Source of the DNA: a virus
IMG/VR virus record: IMGVR_UViG_3300025853_000624
Coordinates: 1 to 24,542 of that record
DNA: 24,542 bases
Direction: 5' to 3' (one strand)
The translations under genes were made by a program, and so were the position numbers. The notes under the pieces were generated by a model that saw only the letters and a program-made list of their open reading frames with translations, had not been told where the DNA came from and did no database searches. Positions 16,164-23,300 of the stretch are shown here, in pieces; the first letter of the stretch is position 1; every line of letters starts with the position of its first letter.

Positions 16164-17870
16164 ATGAATAATAGAAAAGATTTCGATTGGATTAACGATG
16201 AATCAATCACGTTTCTCCGTAGAGGGTATTTAAGTGAAGGTGAACAACCTTTGGATAGAATTAGAACTATTGCAGACCATGCAGAAAAACTATTAGGTAT
16301 TGAAGGGTTTGCCGATAAATTTTACGACTATATGGGTAAAGGATGGTATTCACTATCATCACCTGTTTGGGCAAACTTTGGAAAAAAGAGGGGTTTACCT
16401 GTAAGTTGTTTTGGTTCTAATATTGGTGATAATATTGAGTCTATCTTATATACACAAGCGGAAGTTGGAGAAATGAGTAAGATGGGTGGTGGTACTTCAG
16501 GATACTTCGGAAACATTCGTGGAAGAGGTGCTGAGATTACCGACAACGGACACGCACCTGGTTCAGTACACTTCATGAATTTGTTTGAAAGTGTTGTAGA
16601 TAACATTTCCCAAGGTTCAACACGTAGAGGTAGATTTTCACCATATCTTCCTGTAGAACATCCTGATATTATGGAATTCCTTGAGATTGGTACTGAAGGA
16701 GCACCTATCCAAGATTTGACACACGCGGTTACTGTTACTGACCAATTCATGAAAGAAATGATTGAAGGTGACGAAGAAAAGAGAGCGACATGGGCTAAGG
16801 TAATTCAGAGACGTGGTGAGATTGGGTATCCATACATTATGTTCCATGATACCATGAACAATAAGGCGCCTGAGGTTTATAAAGACAAAGGTATGAAGAT
16901 TTATAATTCAAATCTTTGTTCTGAAATTGCTCTTCATAACTCAGAAGAAGAATCATTTGTTTGTGTTCTTTCATCTATGAATGTACTTTATTATGATGAG
17001 TGGAAAGACACAGATGCGGTTGAGACTATGACAATGTTCTTAGATGCTGTTGTTACTGAATTCTTAACAAAGATTGAAGACATTCGTGACAATGGTACCA
17101 TTGAAGGTAAAAGAGCATTCTTTTATTTAGAAAAGGCATACAATTTTGCTAAAAGACAAAGAGCATTAGGTTTAGGTGTATTGGGTTGGCACTCACTACT
17201 TCAATCAAAAGGATTGGCTTTTGATACAAGAGAAACGGCAAGATTAAACGTTGAGGTGTTTAAACTTATTAAAAATAAATCATACAAAGCGTCAGAAGAA
17301 TTGGCTAAAATGTTTGGTGAACCTGAAACTTTGATTGGGTACGGTAGAAGAAATGTTACATTGAATGCTATTGCACCAACAACATCATCTGCCTTTATCT
17401 TAGGTCAAGTATCACAATCAATCGAACCAATTTGGTCTAATTGTTATGTGAAGGATGTTGCTAAAATGAAGGTGACTATTAAAAATCCAATACTTAAAAA
17501 TCTATTGGTTGAATTAGGTAAAGACACTAAAGAGGTTTGGAACAGTATTAAGAAGGCTGACGGTTCAGTTCAACATTTGGATTTCTTAACTGACGAACAA
17601 AAAGATGTGTTTAGAACTTTTTCTGAAATTAACCAAGCATCAATTATCAATATGGCTGCGGTTCGTCAAGATTACATCGACCAAGCACAGTCGTTGAACT
17701 TAATGATTTCACCTGACATGCCAACTAAGGATGTTAACAAACTTCTAATCGACGCATGGCAGTTGGGAGTTAAGACATTATACTATCAACACTCAATGAA
17801 TTCGGCTCAAGCTTTCGCAAGAAAAAAATTGGGATTGAACGACCTTCAGTGTGTTGCTTGTGAAGGATAA
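16164..17870 (+). CDS. nrdA: Class I ribonucleotide reductase large (catalytic) subunit (NrdA), no ATP-cone
   Basis: This 568-residue subunit would reduce ribonucleoside diphosphates with the radical made by NrdB. The active-site cysteine pair is C82 (VSCFGSN) and C267 (SFVCVLSS). The finger-loop centre is NLCSE (N250, C252, E254). The radical-transfer tyrosines are Y540-Y541. The C-terminal redox pair CVACEG (C563, C566) is only a few residues from the end. The phosphate-binding loop is IAPTTSSAFILGQ (403-415). There is no ATP-cone: only about 80 residues precede the first catalytic cysteine, against more than 220 in E. coli NrdA (761 residues), so activity control probably resides on the NrdB cone. 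The ATG follows an A-rich leader (TTAAAAATAAAAA). It is the last gene of the cassette, with a UUCG terminator 27 bases downstream. All core catalytic residues are present. Confidence 0.95.
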   Translation: MNNRKDFDWINDESITFLRRGYLSEGEQPLDRIRTIADHAEKLLGIEGFADKFYDYMGKGWYSLSSPVWANFGKKRGLPVSCFGSNIGDNIESILYTQAEVGEMSKMGGGTSGYFGNIRGRGAEITDNGHAPGSVHFMNLFESVVDNISQGSTRRGRFSPYLPVEHPDIMEFLEIGTEGAPIQDLTHAVTVTDQFMKEMIEGDEEKRATWAKVIQRRGEIGYPYIMFHDTMNNKAPEVYKDKGMKIYNSNLCSEIALHNSEEESFVCVLSSMNVLYYDEWKDTDAVETMTMFLDAVVTEFLTKIEDIRDNGTIEGKRAFFYLEKAYNFAKRQRALGLGVLGWHSLLQSKGLAFDTRETARLNVEVFKLIKNKSYKASEELAKMFGEPETLIGYGRRNVTLNAIAPTTSSAFILGQVSQSIEPIWSNCYVKDVAKMKVTIKNPILKNLLVELGKDTKEVWNSIKKADGSVQHLDFLTDEQKDVFRTFSEINQASIINMAAVRQDYIDQAQSLNLMISPDMPTKDVNKLLIDAWQLGVKTLYYQHSMNSAQAFARKKLGLNDLQCVACEG

Positions 17871-17897
17871 TTGTTAAAAATAACAACTTATAATAAT

Positions 17898-17924
17898 AAA
17901 GAGGACTTCGGTCCTCTTTTTTTT
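17898..17924 (+). terminator. Rho-independent terminator with UUCG loop
   Basis: A perfect 9-bp stem AAAGAGGAC/GTCCTCTTT closes on TTCG and runs into a T tract ending at 17924. It ends the replication and nucleotide cassette and uses the same loop as the terminator at 9924. Confidence 0.92.
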
Positions 17925-17943
17925 ATAATTTATTAGACTAATA

Positions 17944-17950
17944 TATTTAT
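17944..17950 (+). promoter_or_regulatory. ATATTTAT element upstream of the gp25-like gene
   Basis: ATATATTTATG (17941-17951) lies just after the terminator and only 5 bases before the ATG of the gp25-like gene. If it is a -10 box, the transcript would be nearly leaderless. Its placement after a strong terminator means some start signal for the wedge genes is expected in this 31-base gap. Confidence 0.35.
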
Positions 17951-17955
17951 GTATA

Positions 17956-18417
17956 ATGGCAGATGGTTTTACATACGGTGTTAATTTCCCTTTTAGGGAT
18001 AGTTTACAAGGAAAGTATTTATCTCTTTCACAGAGTAGTGTTGAAGAGATAAGGACGGACCTTTTACATTTAATTCTTACTAAAAAGGGTACTAGATACT
18101 ACCTACCTGACTTTGGTACGAGGATATATGAATTTATATTCGAACCAATGGATGGACCAACATTTGAAGCCATTAAGGCAGATATCAGAGAGGCGGTAGA
18201 TAAATTCATTCCAAATTTGACAATAAAAGACATCACCTTAACACCATATATTGACGATTTAGAGGCACAAGGTGAGTTGAATTATGAGAAGATTGGTGGT
18301 GCGGTTTATAGAATACCTGGAAAAGGGACTGAAGAATACACAGCAAAATTAAGAATTGATTACAGTGTTGATGATAAGGCATTTGAGTCAAAAGATTTTA
18401 TAATTATCAATATTTAA
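17956..18417 (+). CDS. 25: Baseplate wedge protein, gp25-like
   Basis: This 153-residue protein is of the GPW/gp25 family, which forms the inner wedge of contractile-tail baseplates and initiates sheath assembly. Characteristic elements are SVEEIRTDLLHLILTKKGTR (residues 28-47) and YLPDFGTRIYEFIFEP (49-64), the family core that includes the FG-R and FEP positions. IREAVDKFIPNLTIKDI follows and then beta strands. Length is close to T4 gp25 (132), with a modest insertion at about residues 103-123. It ends with tandem stops TAATAG, four bases after which is the gp6-like ATG. The gp25-gp6 pairing is typical of contractile injection systems and supports both assignments. Confidence 0.93.
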   Translation: MADGFTYGVNFPFRDSLQGKYLSLSQSSVEEIRTDLLHLILTKKGTRYYLPDFGTRIYEFIFEPMDGPTFEAIKADIREAVDKFIPNLTIKDITLTPYIDDLEAQGELNYEKIGGAVYRIPGKGTEEYTAKLRIDYSVDDKAFESKDFIIINI

Positions 18418-18423
18418 TAGTAT

Positions 18424-20262
18424 ATGGCAAATAAAAAAATATCTTATACTGAAAGAGATTTTGAAGGTTTAAGACAGGACCTCATAAATTACACTAGACA
18501 ATACTATCCTGAACTTATTGATAATTTCAATGATGCTTCAGTATTTTCTGTATTCTTAGACCTTAACGCAGCCATTGGTGATAACTTACATTACCACATT
18601 GACCGTAGTATCCAAGAGACTGTATTACAATATGCACAACAGCGTTCATCTGTTTATAACATTGCAAGAACATACGGATTAAAAATACCTGGTTACAGAC
18701 CTTCAGTTTCTATGGTAGATTTTTCAATCACTGTACCAGCATTTGGTGATAAAGAAGATGCAAGATATTTGGGTATTCTAAGAGCGGGTTCTCAAGTTGT
18801 TGGTGGAGGACAAACATTTGAAAATGTTTATGACATTGATTTTGCCTCACCATATAATAATAGTGGGTTTCCAAATAGAATCAAAATTCCTAATTTTGAT
18901 TCCAATAATAAACTAATTAACTACACCATAACAAAAAGAGAAACTGTCGTTAATGGTATAACAAAAGTTTTTAAACAGGTTATCAATCCAAGTGATGTTA
19001 TTCCTTTTTATGAAATATTTTTACCTGAAAGAAATGTTTTAGGTATAACTTCAGTAATACAAAAGGATGGGACAAATTATCAAGCCACACCAACATATTC
19101 AGAATTTATAAGTTCACCTAATAAATGGTATGAGGTTGATGCATTAGCTGAGTCAAGAGTGTTTATTGAGGACCCAACAAAACCTGCAGATTCTGCTGGT
19201 GTTAAAGTTGGTAAGTGGTTAGAAACAGATAATAGATTTATTTCAGAATATACACCTGAAGGTTTCTTAAAGATGACTTTTGGTGGTGGTACAACAACTC
19301 CTGACCAACAATTAGCACAATTCTCACAAACAGGTATTCCGATGAGAATTCAAGATTACCAAAATAATATTGGTTTAGGTCTTACAGTTACACCAAATAC
19401 TACATTGTTCATTCAATATAGAATTGGTGGTGGTACATCATCAAATATTGGTGTTAATGCTATTAATCAATTAGGTACTATTAACTTCTCAGTAAATGGA
19501 CCTTCAGACAGTGTTAACCAAACAGTTAGTAATTCATTAACTGTGAATAATGTTACCGCAGCTATTGGTGGTGCTAATCAACCAACAACTGAAGAAGTAA
19601 GAAACATGGTTGGTTTTAACTTCTCATCACAAAAAAGAGCAGTTACGGTAAATGATTATCAAACATTGATTGCAACAATGCCTGGTAAATTCGGGGCACC
19701 TGCTAAAGTAGGGATTACTGAAAACAATAATAAAATAGTTGTTCAAATGTTGGCTTACGATGCTGATGGTCAATTAACCGAAGTGTTGTCTAATACATTA
19801 AGAAATAATGTGGCGACTTATTTATCAAACTATAGAATGATAAATGACTATGTTGAAATTACAAGTGCTCAAGTTATTGATTTAGCGTTTGATTTATCTG
19901 TTGTATTTGAGTCAACACAAAATCAGGGTCAAGTAATTACAGAAATTGTAAATCAACTTTCACAATATATGAGTTCATTGAACCGAGAATTAGGTCAAAA
20001 TTTAAATGTATCAGAAGTTAGAAGAATAGTACAAGACGTTTCAGGTGTTATCTCATTATCAGATATTAGTATCTTTAATAGGACGGGTGGGGATTACTCG
20101 TCATCACAAACATCACAAAGATATTCTAACTCGGCAACAAAACAAATTGAATTGATTGACGATACTATTTTTGCTCAACCTAATCAAATTTATCAGGTTA
20201 GATTCCCGAATAAAGACATTACTGTTAGAGTTAAGGACTTAAAGGGTGTTTCTTTCTCATAA
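18424..20262 (+). CDS. 6: Baseplate wedge protein, gp6-like (Baseplate_J)
   Basis: This 612-residue protein matches the gp6/Baseplate_J family, which forms the ring joining baseplate wedges. The N-terminus has SYTERDFEGLRQDLINYTRQ (residues 6-25), then FNDASVFSVFLDLNAAIGDNL and HIDRSIQETVLQYAQQRSSVY, typical of gp6. It continues into AR.YG..IPGYRPS. The middle is beta-rich with many Gly/Thr. The Baseplate_J-like C-terminal half shows RAVTVNDYQTLIATMPGKFG (about 405-425), and then YVEITSAQVIDLAFDLSVVF (about 475-494). Size is near T4 gp6 (660). It follows the gp25-like gene by six bases. Both are probably cotranscribed from the gap at 17925-17955. Confidence 0.92.
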   Translation: MANKKISYTERDFEGLRQDLINYTRQYYPELIDNFNDASVFSVFLDLNAAIGDNLHYHIDRSIQETVLQYAQQRSSVYNIARTYGLKIPGYRPSVSMVDFSITVPAFGDKEDARYLGILRAGSQVVGGGQTFENVYDIDFASPYNNSGFPNRIKIPNFDSNNKLINYTITKRETVVNGITKVFKQVINPSDVIPFYEIFLPERNVLGITSVIQKDGTNYQATPTYSEFISSPNKWYEVDALAESRVFIEDPTKPADSAGVKVGKWLETDNRFISEYTPEGFLKMTFGGGTTTPDQQLAQFSQTGIPMRIQDYQNNIGLGLTVTPNTTLFIQYRIGGGTSSNIGVNAINQLGTINFSVNGPSDSVNQTVSNSLTVNNVTAAIGGANQPTTEEVRNMVGFNFSSQKRAVTVNDYQTLIATMPGKFGAPAKVGITENNNKIVVQMLAYDADGQLTEVLSNTLRNNVATYLSNYRMINDYVEITSAQVIDLAFDLSVVFESTQNQGQVITEIVNQLSQYMSSLNRELGQNLNVSEVRRIVQDVSGVISLSDISIFNRTGGDYSSSQTSQRYSNSATKQIELIDDTIFAQPNQIYQVRFPNKDITVRVKDLKGVSFS

Positions 20263-20306
20263 GATAGTTTACATACACGAAACAACTTTTATTTTTAAAA
20301 TTGGAT

Positions 20307-20322
20307 AGATAAATATTTATCT
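20307..20322. promoter_or_regulatory. 16-bp perfect palindrome containing the ATATTTAT core
   Basis: AGATAAATATTTATCT is a perfect inverted repeat in the 72-base gap between the gp6-like gene and the next gene, 12 bases before that ATG. It contains GATAAATA on both strands, a match to the NATAAATA form reported for T4-like and cyanophage late promoters (T4 TATAAATA). It could be a late promoter or an operator. The rest of the gap (20263-20306) shows nothing else. Confidence 0.4.
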
Positions 20323-20334
20323 TAAAAGTCGCAT

Positions 20335-23300
20335 ATGCCCAAGTCATACAGAATACGAACACAACCAGGTGTTGACAAAAATATTAAAGTAGAAGTTTCA
20401 CAAGATTTTGATTTTCTTGAGATATTATCTTTAAAGTTAAGACAAGAAGATGTTTATACTAGATTTTGTGCAGACTATGGTGTTGTAGTTGGTCGTGTAA
20501 TCACAAACGGTGGTTACGGGTTACCTAATGCTAAGGTTTCTGTTTTTGTACCTTTAGATAGTGTAGATGAGAATGACCCGATTATTTCCACACTGTATCC
20601 GTATAAAAACATAGGTCAAAAAAATGAAGATGGATATAGATACAATCTTTTACCGTATGAACAAAGTTATGGTGGACATACACCAACGGGAACATTTCCA
20701 ACTGAAGATGATATTCTAACAAGACAAGAAGTTTTAGAAGTATATGAAAAATATTACAAATATACGGTAAAAACAAATGAGTCTGGTGACTTTATGATTA
20801 TTGGTGTTCCTTTAGGAATTCAAAAGGTCGTTATGGACCTTGATTTGTCTGATATGGGTTGTTTCTCATTGAGACCTTCAGATTTAATTAGAATGGGTTT
20901 AGCCACAGATGGTCAAGTAGCGGGTCAACAGTTCAGAGCTTCAACAGACTTAGAAACACTCCCACAAATTATAAATGCGGTGAAAGATGTTGATGTTGCT
21001 TCTTTTTGGGGTCAAGAAGACTTATGTACGATAGGTATTAGTCGTGTTGATTTTGACTTAAGAGACTACGGTGTTGATATAAAACCACATGCAATTTTCA
21101 TGGGTTCATTATTTTCTAATACGGATGAAGATGGTATAAAAGAAAATTGTGCACCAAAACGAAGTACGGGTAAATTATGTGAAATGGTAACTTCACCTGG
21201 TAAAATATTAGCCATTAGACATACAATAGACAGTTATAAAGAAGATAACAATGAGTTTTATCCAATATTAGAAGAATATAAGTTAGAAAATGGTGGTAAT
21301 ATTATTGATTCAGATGGTACGTGGTTAGTTGAAGTCCCAATGAATTTAGATTATGTGGTGACCAACGAATTCGGAGAACAAGTTTTATCTAGCGACCCAT
21401 CTATTGGTATTCCAACAAAAGGTAAATATAGATTTAAAATTGAATATCAAAATGAAGGTGGGTTACAAAACGAATTTCAAAGAGCAAATTACTTAGTGCC
21501 AAATGTTAGAGAATATGTCAAGACTAACAACCCAAAAGACCCAGGTATTGATTCCAATAAATCATATGCCTTTTCACTTGATTGGAAGGATTATGCGGAT
21601 ACTGACCTAAATGGTGGTATTACAATATATGGACGTAAGATGATACAAGAGGCTATTGATTGTAAGGACCGTTTTTATGAGTTTAATTATAATAAAGTAT
21701 ATACAGTTTCTTCACACATTGACCGTTTTAAATATGGATTAGGGGACTTAAAACATATAGGTATTAAAAATATTGATGATAGTATATGTAAATCTAGTGT
21801 TAATAGATTTCCAGTGAATGACGGTGAACAAAATTCAGGAAATCTTTTTTTCTTTGATTTATTGATGTTATTATTAAAGGTAATTTTTATACCTTTAATT
21901 TTAGTGATGCATATAGTCTATATGATTTACGGTATCATAGCATTAGTTATTAATTTATTTATATGGCTTATTAACACCTTTAGTTTAGATTCATCTAAAC
22001 CAAAAATTTCATATGTAAAACAACAAAAACTAACTCTACCAATGATATCTTATCCTGATTGTGAGAGTTGTCCGTGTGACCCACAAACTATTGATGCTCC
22101 AAAATCTAGTCCTGTCGGTGCTAACCAATCACTTTTAGCAAATATAAATGATAGAGGGTTTTATAACACATTTACTAACCAAGATGAAGAGTTTAATAAC
22201 AATATGAAATGGATATTGGCAGGTAATGAAAGTGGTAATTTACAAAGAGTTCCATTTTATAAAGAAGGTATTAAAAAGTTAGGATATACTACTGGACCTA
22301 CTTTAGCTCAAAAAATTAATTTATTAAATCAAAGGTCAAGATATTTTGTTAAAGAAGCGTTTGACTATCAAAATGGAGTTGCTGGTGCAACTAATAAGGA
22401 AGCAAATATAATTAAAACTACAGTAAAAAATAATAAACCTGGCACTAATACAGCTGATTATTCAGAAGACCCATTATATGATAATGTAATGGTTTTATTT
22501 TGTGATTCTAATACCCTATCAACTTTAGGTGTGGGTACTATATTGACTTTTAGTGATATTGAATCAATTAACGACCCTAATACTACGGGTGCAACAGAAA
22601 ACCAATATGGTAACACTTCAGTTACAGGTACAACAAAATATGATAAAAATAATTTAGTTACTGCTACTATTGATAATATATTACCAGATGGTACCAAAAA
22701 AACCACAACACTAAAAATATTATCTGATGAAAATGAAAAATATTACAATTTTAAATCAGGGGTTGAATATTTTCAGATAATCACAGGAGGTACCGTATCT
22801 GAATATCGTACAATATTAAATAATATACCATCTAATGATAGAAAACATTCAGTAATAAATAATTATATTATTAATTACACACAACAATATTTTTATAAAA
22901 ATGGACTTATTGTTTCTCAAAGTAATAGCGGTTTTGGTTCTGTAAAACCTGTTGATAAGCTTAAAGATAGTGCAAGTTATGAGATAATATTTTTAACAAG
23001 AGGTGTAGACCCATACACTAAGAGACAAAATATTGAATATGATTTATCACAGTTGTTTGGGTTAAAATTCGGTAACATTACAGTTGAAGGTAATTACTTA
23101 CTTAATATTCCGATACAAGAAACGGATATTAATAAAGTTAATACATATTATGATTATAAATCACCTGAGTCTCATAATATTAGTAATAATACCAATAATA
23201 CTGTATTATTTCATCCTTCATACACTTTTACTGCCGACACTAACAATTTCACAGCATTTACAAGTTTAGAATTATGTAGGTATTCATCTATGGATGAAAG

